The notes beneath the pieces are model-generated. The model did not search any database and was not told the DNA's origin. It saw only the letters and a list, made by a program, of their open reading frames with translations. From Aquimarina sp. (GTDB taxonomy: Bacteria > Bacteroidota > Bacteroidia > Flavobacteriales > Flavobacteriaceae), in NCBI GenBank assembly GCA_011524575.1, contig WTKB01000136.1, positions 1-7,162 on the forward strand: 7,162 nucleotides of DNA, written 5' to 3'. Of this stretch, positions 1-6,206 are shown in pieces; position 1 is the first letter of the stretch, and each line of letters starts with the position of its first letter. Position numbers and translations under genes: made by a program.

Positions 1-54
1 ACCGGCGACATTCAGCTTGGAAGGCTGACGCTCTACCAACTGAGCTACTCCCGC
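1..54 (-). tRNA. tRNA-Gly(TCC), partial (3' end outside window)
   Basis: The minus strand reads an acceptor 5' strand GCGGGAG (48-54), a D-arm with AGCTCAGTTGGTAGAGC, and an anticodon stem TCAGC/GCTGA around the loop CTTCCAA. The anticodon TCC is at 19-21, so it decodes glycine GGA/GGG codons. The T-arm begins (GCCGG) but is cut by the left edge, so the 3' acceptor strand is not seen. It lies 21 bases after tRNA-Tyr and is presumably processed from the same transcript. Confidence 0.93.
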
Positions 55-75
55 AATCAAGCAATATTTAAGGTG

Positions 76-157
<82 letters not shown>

Positions 158-166
158 TTAAAGTAG

Positions 167-240
167 AGCCGATGGAGGGACTCGAACCCACGACCTGCTG
201 ATTACAAATCAGCTGCTCTAGCCAGCTGAGCTACATCGGC
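167..240 (-). tRNA. tRNA-Thr(TGT)
   Basis: A complete 74-nt class I tRNA. Acceptor strands GCCGATG (234-240) and CATCGGC (168-174) pair fully, with discriminator T at 167. The anticodon stem GCTGA/TCAGC encloses the loop TTTGTAA with anticodon TGT at 204-206. The T-arm is GTGGG TTCGAGT CCCTC with one mismatch or wobble region. CCA is not encoded. It is the first tRNA of the cluster, about 40 nt after the predicted transcription start, and is separated from tRNA-Tyr by 9 bases. Confidence 0.96.
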
Positions 241-259
241 GCTTTACTTAAAAACACTC

Positions 260-274
260 GCACTAAGTTAGTGC
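260..274 (-). other. palindrome in tRNA leader
   Basis: The 15-base sequence GCACTAACTTAGTGC is a perfect inverted repeat of 7 bases around one central base. In RNA it would fold as GCACT/AGTGC with a 5-nt loop. It lies between the predicted transcription start and the mature 5' end of tRNA-Thr, so it is in the part removed from the precursor. Its role is unknown; it might help leader folding or RNase access. Confidence 0.5.
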
Positions 275-287
275 CTTAGTACGGGTG

Positions 288-317
288 CAAATATAAAGCC
301 TTTTTTTAGTTTAACAA
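288..317 (-). promoter_or_regulatory. Bacteroidota-type promoter of the tRNA cluster
   Basis: On the minus strand TATATTTG (288-295) fits the Bacteroidota -7 consensus TAnnTTTG exactly. A TTG (315-317) stands 19 bases upstream, within the usual spacing of the -33 element. Transcription would begin near 281, about 40 nt before tRNA-Thr. An A/T-only tract lies directly upstream of the -33 element, as in strong stable-RNA promoters. Confidence 0.75.
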
Positions 318-320
318 TAC

Positions 321-355
321 TTTTTTTTATTTTTTTTTAAAAAAAATAAAAAAAA
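321..355. repeat. A/T-only perfect inverted repeat, 17-bp arms
   Basis: On the plus strand the tract is T8-A-T8, one T, then A8-T-A8: two 17-base arms that are exact reverse complements around one base at 338. It starts 8 bases after the hpf stop codon and ends 3 bases before the -33 element of the tRNA promoter. It could act as a terminator-like hairpin for the rpsU-xer-hpf transcript, as a bent A-tract/UP-like element for the tRNA promoter, or both. The structure is seen directly; the roles are inferred. Confidence 0.6.
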
Positions 356-363
356 TATTAACA

Positions 364-657
364 CTACCTTACAACATCCTTATTCTTAGATAGTTGCTTA
401 TCTATGGCTTCAAGACATTTATCTACACCTTCTTCAAAGGTTTTATAAGTTTTCTTAGCTACAGCATTCATACCTGGTGCCTTCATTATAATTTCTGTTA
501 GCTTATTTTCTAAACCTTTAAAATTTTCAACCTTAAAAATTACTTCAGCCGAACTAATATCTTGATGATGCTCCTGAAGTTTTGATATTTTCTTTTCTGC
601 AAATTCAACTAATTTACTATCTACAACAAAATTTGTAGCTTCAACGTGTACTCTCAT
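364..657 (-). CDS. hpf: short ribosome hibernation-promoting factor (HPF/YfiA family)
   Basis: A 97-residue protein. The opening MRVHVEATNF, the following helix ending in EFAEKKISKLQ, the central strands (AEVIFKVEN, KLTEIIMKAPG) and the second helix (TFEEGVDKCLEAIDKQL) give the beta-alpha-beta-beta-beta-alpha plan of the HPF/YfiA family. Family members bind the 30S subunit in the mRNA/tRNA channel and hold ribosomes inactive in stationary phase or stress. It has the length of the short form and lacks the C-terminal dimerisation domain of long HPF (about 180 residues), so 100S formation would need a partner if it occurs. The ATG is the only start that fits the family. No Shine-Dalgarno sequence precedes it. 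It lies 31 bases after the recombinase stop with no clear promoter between, so it is probably co-transcribed. Confidence 0.93.
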   Translation of the reverse strand: MRVHVEATNFVVDSKLVEFAEKKISKLQEHHQDISSAEVIFKVENFKGLENKLTEIIMKAPGMNAVAKKTYKTFEEGVDKCLEAIDKQLSKNKDVVR

Positions 658-688
658 AATTAATAAGTTTTAAAATTATTTAATAAGG

Positions 689-1609
689 TTATATATTTTT
701 ATCTCGAGGATGACAATTTTTATATACTTCAGAAAGTCTCTTTATATCATTATGGATGTAAATTTGAGTAGCAACAAGACTACTATGCCCTAATAATTCT
801 TTTACTGCATTTAAATCAGCACCACTTTGTAATAAATGAGTAGCAAAAGTATGCCTCAAGATATGAGGACTTTTATCTTTTTTAGAAGATATAAGATTAA
901 GATACTTATTTACACGCCTAAAAACAAACTTACCATATAATTTCTTCCCATTATTTGTTAAAAAAATATAGGTGTCAGGTGCATAAACATATATTAACTT
1001 ATACATTAACAAATATTTATTAAGAAAACTAAGATGTAAATCTAACAATGGAAGTAAGCGTTCTTTTTTACCTTTCCCTATAATTCGAACTTGTTTATTT
1101 TTAAAATCAAGAACATTCCATCTTAAAGAGATTAATTCGGAACGTCTAATTCCTAAACCATATAAAAGTTCAATTATGAGATAATCTCTTAATTCAAAAA
1201 AATTATCTGTACTCAAAATTGCATCTTTTGTTGGTAATAAACTCATTTCATCTTTAGAAAAAGGAATTTTAGTAACCTTAGAAGTTTTTAATGGAATATG
1301 CACTTCCATAGGATGCACATTCACATACCCTAACTTTTGCAGAAAATTAAAATAAGATTTTATAGAAGATAACTTTCTATTAATGGTTCGATGCGACCTA
1401 TTATTATTTGACAAATCGCTTATCCAAGAGCGTATATGTAGGTATTGTATATCTTTTACTAAAAGAGTTTCATTTTTAGAGAGACTTGAATAAGTATCTT
1501 CTAGAAACGAAAAGAAAAGTTTCACATCATGAAGATATGCGGTAACTGTATGTGAAGAATATCTTTTCTCAACTACTAAATATGTCGAAAACTCTGAAAT
1601 ATAATCCAT
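689..1609 (-). CDS. xerC: Xer-family tyrosine recombinase (XerC/XerD-like)
   Basis: A 306-residue tyrosine recombinase of normal Xer length. The N-terminal SAM-like core-binding domain (about 1-95) contains VEKRYSSHTVTAYLHDVK. The catalytic domain (about 110-295) has the complete set: R155 (GIRRSEL), K179 in the beta-hairpin (IGKGKKER), H249 and R252 (HILRHTFATHLL), H275 (LLGHSS) and nucleophile Y284 (TQIYIH). Family members resolve chromosome dimers at dif together with FtsK. The housekeeping setting beside rpsU argues against a phage integrase. Sequence alone does not settle XerC versus XerD. The start is fixed by family alignment, and no other in-frame ATG occurs before the conserved region. 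The ATG directly follows the U-tract of the rpsU terminator-like hairpin, with no Shine-Dalgarno sequence, so expression depends on read-through or an internal start. Confidence 0.92.
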   Translation of the reverse strand: MDYISEFSTYLVVEKRYSSHTVTAYLHDVKLFFSFLEDTYSSLSKNETLLVKDIQYLHIRSWISDLSNNNRSHRTINRKLSSIKSYFNFLQKLGYVNVHPMEVHIPLKTSKVTKIPFSKDEMSLLPTKDAILSTDNFFELRDYLIIELLYGLGIRRSELISLRWNVLDFKNKQVRIIGKGKKERLLPLLDLHLSFLNKYLLMYKLIYVYAPDTYIFLTNNGKKLYGKFVFRRVNKYLNLISSKKDKSPHILRHTFATHLLQSGADLNAVKELLGHSSLVATQIYIHNDIKRLSEVYKNCHPRDKNI

Positions 1610-1660
1610 AAAAAAAGCCTTATCAATACAAGATAATAATACATCTTGATTAATAAGGCT
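1610..1660 (-). terminator. terminator-like hairpin after rpsU, abutting the xer ATG
   Basis: The minus strand forms an 18-bp stem: the 5' arm (1643-1660) begins AGCCTTAT and the 3' arm (1616-1634) ends ATAAGGCT. There is one G-U wobble, one bulged U and an 8-nt loop (1635-1642). The stem is followed at once by a run of seven T (1610-1616). This is a classical Rho-independent terminator shape, 25 bases after the rpsU stop. The next base is the A of the xer start codon, so the element probably sets the ratio of rpsU to xer-hpf transcripts. Confidence 0.8.
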
Positions 1661-1685
1661 ATTCTGTTATAAATAGATTTTTTTT

Positions 1686-1880
1686 CTAGATATTTTCTTT
1701 GTCTCTTAAAGATTGAATATACTTAGCTTTTGCTCTCTTAGCTCTTTTAGCTACAGAAGGCTTTGTATATGTCTTAAGGCTTCTTAATTTCCTCATTGTC
1801 CCTGTCTTATCGAACTTTCTTTTAAATTGCTTTAAAGCTCTATCGATATTTTGTCCTTCTTTAATTGGTATTATTATCAT
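1686..1880 (-). CDS. rpsU: 30S ribosomal protein bS21
   Basis: A 64-residue, highly basic protein starting MIIIPIKEGQNIDRALKQFK, then KRKFDKTGTMRKLRSLK and a Lys/Arg/Ala-rich C-terminal helix. This matches bS21 in motif and length. bS21 sits on the 30S platform near the 3' end of 16S rRNA. In Bacteroidota it is known to take part, with bS18 and bS6, in burying the anti-Shine-Dalgarno sequence. The gene has its own promoter-like element, and unlike its neighbours a strong Shine-Dalgarno sequence 8 bases before the ATG. A terminator-like hairpin follows, so most transcripts are probably monocistronic, with read-through into xer and hpf. Confidence 0.96.
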   Translation of the reverse strand: MIIIPIKEGQNIDRALKQFKRKFDKTGTMRKLRSLKTYTKPSVAKRAKRAKAKYIQSLRDKENI

Positions 1881-1888
1881 AGTAGTAG

Positions 1889-1895
1889 CACCTCC
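1889..1895 (-). promoter_or_regulatory. strong Shine-Dalgarno sequence of rpsU
   Basis: GGAGGTG stands 8 bases before the rpsU ATG, within a longer purine stretch AAGAAGGGAGGTG. It would pair with seven consecutive bases of the 16S anti-SD. No other gene in the window has anything comparable, which agrees with the general lack of SD use in Bacteroidota. Because bS21 helps mask the anti-SD, the site is suited to feedback: ribosomes lacking bS21 would initiate best here. Confidence 0.85.
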
Positions 1896-1918
1896 CTTCT
1901 TTGGTTATTATTTTTTTG

Positions 1919-1926
1919 CAAATTTA
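1919..1926 (-). promoter_or_regulatory. -7 element of a promoter for rpsU
   Basis: TAAATTTG on the minus strand is an exact fit to TAnnTTTG, 38 bases before the rpsU ATG, so the 5' leader would be about 30 nt and contain the SD sequence. No good TTG is found at the usual distance; only TTA or ATG triplets about 19-22 bases upstream, so the -33 part is weak. Confidence 0.5.
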
Positions 1927-1968
1927 CAATTAAATTTCAAAATAATAACATATTTATAAACTTTTAAA

Positions 1969-3108
1969 TTATTTTAATAATTCTCTTGAAATTACAAGTT
2001 TTTGAATTTCTGTAGTTCCTTCTCCAATAGTACAGAGTTTAGCATCACGGTATAACTTTTCTATAAGATAATCTTTGGTATAACCATAACCTCCATGAAT
2101 TTGAAGTGCATCATTAGCAACCTCTACACAAATTTCACTAGCATACATTTTAGACATTGCCCCTATCTTAGTCATCTTCTCCCCCTTATTTTTTAAAAAG
2201 GCAGCCTTATATAATAGTAACTCTGCAGCTTCTATCTTTGTAGCCATATCAGCAAGCTTAAAACTAATTGCTTGAAATTTACTAATAGAGCGTCCAAATT
2301 GTTCTCTTGTTTTGGAATAAGACAGCGCTTCATTCATAGCTGATTTAGCGATTCCTAATGAAAGTGCCCCAATAGAAATACGTCCACCATCTAATATTTT
2401 CATCGCTTGGATAAAACCCTCACCTATTTCCCCTAAAAGATTTTCTTTAGGCACTTTACAATTTTGAAAAACTACCTCAGCCGTTTCACTAGCACGCATT
2501 CCTAGTTTATTCTCTTTCTTACCAGAACTCATACCTAAAGTACCTCGTTCCACAACAAAAGCAGAAATACCATGTGCATCTCCTTTATCTCCAGTTCGAG
2601 CAATGACTACCATGATTTCTGCAGAAGCACCATGTGTAATAAAGTTTTTAGAACCATTTATTACATAATAGTCATCATGTAATATAGCAGTAGTATGCAT
2701 AGCACTCGCATCACTTCCTGTATTATATTCTGTAAGTCCCCATGCACCAATTTTTTTTCCCGTAGCTAAATCTGGCAACCACTTATTTCTTTGTTTTTCG
2801 TTTCCAAATTGATAAATATGATTTGTACATAAAGAATTATGTGCAGCTACTGAAAGCCCTATAGAAGGATCTACTATGGAGATCTCCTCTATAATAGAAA
2901 TATACTCATTATAACCTAAACCAGCTCCCCCATAGGATTCTGGTATAAGCACTCCCATAAAACCATACTCACCTGCTTTATGTAATACCTCTTTAGGAAA
3001 AAATTGCTTATCATCCCACTGGCTTACGTAAGGCTTAATAAATTGTTGTGAAAATTTAGCAGCAGCTTCTGCAACTAAAGATTGTGTTTCAGAATACTCA
3101 AAATTCAT
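1969..3108 (-). CDS. acyl-CoA dehydrogenase (short/branched-chain type)
   Basis: A 379-residue protein of typical acyl-CoA dehydrogenase length with all three domains: N-terminal helices (1 to about 120), middle beta domain (about 122-230) and C-terminal helical bundle (about 235-379). FAD-binding signatures are visible at 123-134 (WGLTEYNTGSDA) and 331-345 (ALQIHGGYGYT region). E363 in IGEGTTEIQ is in the catalytic-base position of the short-chain and butyryl-CoA enzymes. The LDGGRISIGALSLG stretch (239-252) also fits that subgroup. It should oxidise an acyl-CoA to the trans-2-enoyl-CoA and pass electrons to ETF, in fatty-acid or branched-chain amino-acid breakdown; the exact chain length cannot be read from sequence. 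It appears monocistronic, with its own -7 element upstream and no other beta-oxidation gene nearby. An A8 run occurs inside the gene (2751-2758). Confidence 0.94.
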   Translation of the reverse strand: MNFEYSETQSLVAEAAAKFSQQFIKPYVSQWDDKQFFPKEVLHKAGEYGFMGVLIPESYGGAGLGYNEYISIIEEISIVDPSIGLSVAAHNSLCTNHIYQFGNEKQRNKWLPDLATGKKIGAWGLTEYNTGSDASAMHTTAILHDDYYVINGSKNFITHGASAEIMVVIARTGDKGDAHGISAFVVERGTLGMSSGKKENKLGMRASETAEVVFQNCKVPKENLLGEIGEGFIQAMKILDGGRISIGALSLGIAKSAMNEALSYSKTREQFGRSISKFQAISFKLADMATKIEAAELLLYKAAFLKNKGEKMTKIGAMSKMYASEICVEVANDALQIHGGYGYTKDYLIEKLYRDAKLCTIGEGTTEIQKLVISRELLK

Positions 3109-3149
3109 AGAGTAAAGTTTTAATAAAATGTCATAACATTATTCCATTA

Positions 3150-3157
3150 CAAAGATA
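3150..3157 (-). promoter_or_regulatory. -7 element upstream of the acyl-CoA dehydrogenase
   Basis: TATCTTTG on the minus strand matches TAnnTTTG, 41 bases before the ATG at 3108, giving a leader of about 35 nt. The expected -33 region overlaps the end of the 3174-3220 inverted repeat and has no TTG, so the promoter may be weak or need an activator. Confidence 0.45.
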
Positions 3158-3173
3158 AGTGTTCTTCTCGAAG

Positions 3174-3220
3174 TTTTATATTGTTTAATAAAATTTGATA
3201 AATCATTAAACAATATAAAA
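3174..3220. repeat. perfect 16-bp inverted repeat between HHH protein and acyl-CoA dehydrogenase
   Basis: TTTTATATTGTTTAAT (3174-3189) and its exact reverse complement (3205-3220) flank a 15-base spacer. It starts 8 bases after the stop of the HHH protein in the direction of transcription, so it may end or stabilise that transcript. No U-tract follows the hairpin on either strand, so it is not a typical Rho-independent terminator. Its downstream edge reaches the -33 region of the acyl-CoA dehydrogenase promoter, so an operator role is an alternative. Confidence 0.55.
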
Positions 3221-3228
3221 ATTAACTA

Positions 3229-3894
3229 TTAAATCTTGTAATGTGTATTTAATAATAACAATTGCTTTTTAGAAATACCATAAACAGATTGTAACTGGCT
3301 CATATCGGTAAATCCTCCAAGAAGTTTACGATATTTAATAACTCTTAAAGCTAAAAAATCAGGAAATTTGTGTCTAGAAATTAACTCACTAACAGTCACT
3401 TGATTAATATGCTTTTTAACTTTTATTTTTTTAAAAGAGGTACCTAGATTAAATTCCTTTTTTAAGGAATTATTTTGTTTAAAGTCATTCTTAAAAAATT
3501 TTGAATACCTAATTTTACCTTTGAAAAAGGAAATACGCTTATCAGAAACTTTTAATACGTTCTGTAAATCATCAAGATTATATATTTTCTTACGAGGAAA
3601 CTGAACTCGAAAATCAAAAAAATGTTGAGATTCCTCTGGTGTCATTCCCAGTTCATAAGCTTGTGAAGGCGTAAGGTAATAAATGGGATACTGATAAACT
3701 TTTTTTGATTTGTTTTTATTCTGAAGTAATTCTTTTTGATTTTCTAAAAAACATTGTGCTTCCTGGTTTAATTGAAAAGAAAAAGTGCTTGGACTCGGAT
3801 ACCTTAATTGGATAAAACCATAAGCCAAGCACCCTATAAAAAGACACAAAATTAATTGTAAAATCCCTGTACGGTATTTATAAGATTGCAACAT
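3229..3894 (-). CDS. membrane-anchored helix-hairpin-helix (ComEA-like) protein
   Basis: A 221-residue protein with an N-terminal hydrophobic segment (about 9-30), then a linker and two helix-hairpin-helix-like units. The first is at about 72-120 (LTPSQAYELGMTPEES ... YNLDDLQNVLKVSD) and the second at about 161-215 (VTVSELISRHKFPDFLALRV ... GGFTDMSQLQSVYGISKK). Units of this kind bind DNA without sequence preference in ComEA and related proteins. The IKYRKLLGGF step and following LQSVYGIS are the recognisable parts. The hairpin Gly-x-Gly is not intact, so DNA binding is uncertain. The likely location is anchored in the inner membrane, facing the periplasm. I start at the ATG at 3894; a TTG immediately before (3895-3897) could add one residue. 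It lies 15 bases after the symporter stop, so the two are probably co-transcribed. Its function is not established. Confidence 0.75.
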   Translation of the reverse strand: MLQSYKYRTGILQLILCLFIGCLAYGFIQLRYPSPSTFSFQLNQEAQCFLENQKELLQNKNKSKKVYQYPIYYLTPSQAYELGMTPEESQHFFDFRVQFPRKKIYNLDDLQNVLKVSDKRISFFKGKIRYSKFFKNDFKQNNSLKKEFNLGTSFKKIKVKKHINQVTVSELISRHKFPDFLALRVIKYRKLLGGFTDMSQLQSVYGISKKQLLLLNTHYKI

Positions 3895-3909
3895 CAAAAA
3901 GCCCTAAAG

Positions 3910-5469
3910 TTATTTAGAATGTCCAATCGCCTTAAGATACTTTTTAATTTCATTTTTCACCTTTGGAGCAAGTACAAACAATCCAATCATATTAGGCACA
4001 ACCATAGCAAAAACCATAGCATCTGAAAAATCTACTACAGAATGTAAACTAGAGGATGAACCAACTAAAATCATTAGTAAAAAAATACATTTATATACTA
4101 AATCGCTAATCTTTCCTTTTCCAAAAAGATATTTCCAACCCTGAAGTCCATAGTACGACCAAGAAAGCATGGTAGAAATTGCAAATAATATCACAGCAAT
4201 AGTTAAGACATAAGAAAAATATGGAATAGCCGATTCAAAAACTAATGAAGTAAGGTCTACACCCCCTATAGTTTCTCCCGAAGCATTCAATACTACTGAT
4301 GACCCGTCTACATTACCATAATTAAAAAGGTTTTCTTTAATATTCATCGTTACAATAACAAGAGCCGACATCGTACAAATAACCACGGTATCTACAAAAG
4401 GACCAATTGATGCTACAATCCCTTCACTGGCAGGAAAACGAGTTTTTACTGCAGCATGAGCAATTGAAGCAGAACCCACTCCTGCTTCATTAGAAAAAGC
4501 AGCTCTTTGAAAACCAACAATCATAACTCCTATAACACCTCCCAAAGAAGCCTCAGGAGTAAAAGCTTGACTAAAAATTAGCCCTATAGCCTCAGGAAGT
4601 AAAGCAAAATTCATAGCAAGGATCAAAAGACCAGCACCTACATAAATAATCCCCATAAAAGGCACTACTTTTTCTGTAACCTTTCCTATACGCTGAATAC
4701 CTCCAATAATAACAATACCTACAATAAACATCATTATTAAACCAAATATCCAACCTTGTTCCATACCAAAAAGTTGTTTTGCTTGTGCTGCTGCTTGATT
4801 GGCTTGGAACATATTACCTCCTCCAAAAGAACCAAAAACCACCATGATCGCAAAAAGTACAGCCAGTACTTTACCTAAACCACCTAAGTTTTCTTCCTGT
4901 AAACCTTTTTTAAGGTAGTACATAGGACCTCCATAAATACGACCATTTTCATCTACTTCACGATACTTCACACCAAGTGTTGCCTCAACAAGTTTAGAAG
5001 ACATCCCTAAAAACCCTGCAAGAATCATCCATACAGTAGCTCCTGGACCACCTAATGCAATAGCTACGGCTACTCCAGCTATATTTCCAAGACCTACCGT
5101 TGCGGAAAGTGCCGCTGTGAGTGCTTGAAAATGAGTAACCTCACCTATTAAAGGTTCTTTTGTTTGTGATGATGAAGCATCTTCGATAGCATCATACTTA
5201 CCTTGAGCAGCTTTAATAGCTACGCCAAGTAACCTAATATTTGCAAATTTATTGTATAGTGTAAAAAATAAAGCTCCAAAAAGTAATAATAGGATTACAA
5301 TAGGCACATCTTTTCCTCCTATAGGTAACGAATAAAAAACAAATGAAGTTATCGCTTTGGAAAAAGGTGTAAAACTAGATTCTATTTTCTGATCAAGATC
5401 AGAAGTGAAAGCCGATACATTTATAGTATGTAAAAGCATAAAAAACATAAAAAGATATTTCTTCATCAT
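3910..5469 (-). CDS. alanine/glycine:cation (Na+) symporter, AGCS family
   Basis: A 519-residue inner-membrane transporter of the AGCS family (SLC-like, LeuT fold). Family landmarks are present: TAALSATVGLGNIAGVAVAI (118-137), GPGATVWMILAGFLGMSSK (141-159), YGGPMYYL (179-186), and the signature FSNEAGVGSASIAHAAVKT (325-343). At least ten hydrophobic segments can be seen between about 55 and 500. It should import alanine or glycine with Na+, or possibly H+. The N-terminus (1-20) looks like a signal peptide ending VSA, followed by a short extracytoplasmic stretch before the first core membrane segment, as in other Bacteroidota members. A Gly/Ser-rich loop lies at 381-407. The gene begins with two ATG codons in a row (5464-5469); either may be used. 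It is probably the first gene of a unit with the HHH protein downstream. Confidence 0.93.
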   Translation of the reverse strand: MMKKYLFMFFMLLHTINVSAFTSDLDQKIESSFTPFSKAITSFVFYSLPIGGKDVPIVILLLLFGALFFTLYNKFANIRLLGVAIKAAQGKYDAIEDASSSQTKEPLIGEVTHFQALTAALSATVGLGNIAGVAVAIALGGPGATVWMILAGFLGMSSKLVEATLGVKYREVDENGRIYGGPMYYLKKGLQEENLGGLGKVLAVLFAIMVVFGSFGGGNMFQANQAAAQAKQLFGMEQGWIFGLIMMFIVGIVIIGGIQRIGKVTEKVVPFMGIIYVGAGLLILAMNFALLPEAIGLIFSQAFTPEASLGGVIGVMIVGFQRAAFSNEAGVGSASIAHAAVKTRFPASEGIVASIGPFVDTVVICTMSALVIVTMNIKENLFNYGNVDGSSVVLNASGETIGGVDLTSLVFESAIPYFSYVLTIAVILFAISTMLSWSYYGLQGWKYLFGKGKISDLVYKCIFLLMILVGSSSSLHSVVDFSDAMVFAMVVPNMIGLFVLAPKVKNEIKKYLKAIGHSK

Positions 5470-5622
5470 TTTTTTAAAATTAGATGTATTTTAAATTCAA
5501 AAAAAACCGTACAAATTATCAATACATAGTTTAAATAAGCTCTAAACTGTAACAGTGGTTTCAAAGACTAATCGGTGAAATAGTTAAGAAATTTATATTG
5601 ATAACTCGTACTGTATAACATA

Positions 5623-6204
5623 CTATCCGTGAATTGAGGCATTAGTACTGAGTTTGGACATGATTTCTGCTTCATATTCCAATAATGCTTTCCATTTTTG
5701 ATCCGTTACTTCACGGGTTCCGTATTTTCTTGCAAAATTTAAAAATAACGTGTAGTGATTGGCTTCACTTACCATTAAATCTCGATAAAACTTTGCAAGT
5801 TGAGGATCTGAAAGTTGCTCGGATAATAATCTAAATCGTTCACAACTTCGTGCCTCTATAAGTGCTGCATATAACAAACGATGTACAAGTTGTGTATCTC
5901 TAGACCCTCCTTTTGGGAAAAAAGATAATAATGCAATTACATAGGCATCCTTACGATCTCTACCTAAAGTAACCCCTCGATCTTTAAGTTTATCATGAAC
6001 CATCTTAAAATGACTCGTTTCCTCTTTTATAAGAAGTAACATCGCATCGACAAGTTCTGTATATTCTGGAAAACTATTAATTAAAGAAATGGCTGTAGAC
6101 GCTGCCTTTAACTCACAAAAGGCGTGGTCAATTAAAATTTCGTCGATATTTTTTTGAGCAATATTTACCCATCTAGGGTCTGTAGGTAACTGAAGTCCAA
6201 GCAT
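5623..6204 (-). CDS. miaE: tRNA-(ms2io6A)-hydroxylase MiaE
   Basis: A 193-residue, all-helical, ferritin-like non-haem diiron protein of the usual MiaE length. Probable iron ligands are E31 (CELKAA), E62 and H65 (EETSHF), E117 (EARSCERF) and E147 with H150 (SEANHY), the two-fold E...ExxH pattern of the family. MiaE hydroxylates the isopentenyl group of 2-methylthio-N6-isopentenyladenosine at tRNA position 37, using O2, after MiaA and MiaB. Substrates are tRNAs reading U-starting codons, such as the tRNA-Tyr in this window. The ATG is 2 bases after the dnaX stop (TAA CT ATG) with no Shine-Dalgarno sequence. Translation is therefore probably coupled by termination-reinitiation, and miaE is co-transcribed with dnaX. 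Confidence 0.92.
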   Translation of the reverse strand: MLGLQLPTDPRWVNIAQKNIDEILIDHAFCELKAASTAISLINSFPEYTELVDAMLLLIKEETSHFKMVHDKLKDRGVTLGRDRKDAYVIALLSFFPKGGSRDTQLVHRLLYAALIEARSCERFRLLSEQLSDPQLAKFYRDLMVSEANHYTLFLNFARKYGTREVTDQKWKALLEYEAEIMSKLSTNASIHG

Positions 6205-6206
6205 AG

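Noticed and set aside
689..1609. Integrase of a mobile element integrated next to tRNA genes
   Set aside because: The recombinase has housekeeping Xer features and sits between rpsU and hpf. The tRNAs are intact, no att-like direct repeat is seen and no phage or conjugation gene is nearby.
1617..1634. Promoter for xer inside the terminator hairpin (TATCTTG)
   Set aside because: It is one T short of the -7 consensus and lacks a -33 TTG; overlap with the stem is a sufficient explanation for the sequence.
2751..2758. A8 run inside the acyl-CoA dehydrogenase as a second slippage site
   Set aside because: It lies within the conserved middle domain where a truncated product would be useless; such runs arise by chance in A/T-rich genes. 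It serves as a caution for the dnaX A9 claim.
3895..3897. TTG start for the HHH protein
   Set aside because: An ATG follows immediately (3892-3894) and is the simpler choice; the difference is one residue.
5512..5518. Promoter for the symporter at TAATTTG
   Set aside because: It is one base short of TAnnTTTG and has no TTG at the proper distance. The symporter probably has a promoter in 5470-5622, but I cannot place it.
5528..5548. 6-bp inverted repeat (AGTTTA/TAAACT) upstream of the symporter as an operator
   Set aside because: Short arms of common A/T-rich sequence are expected by chance; nothing else supports it.
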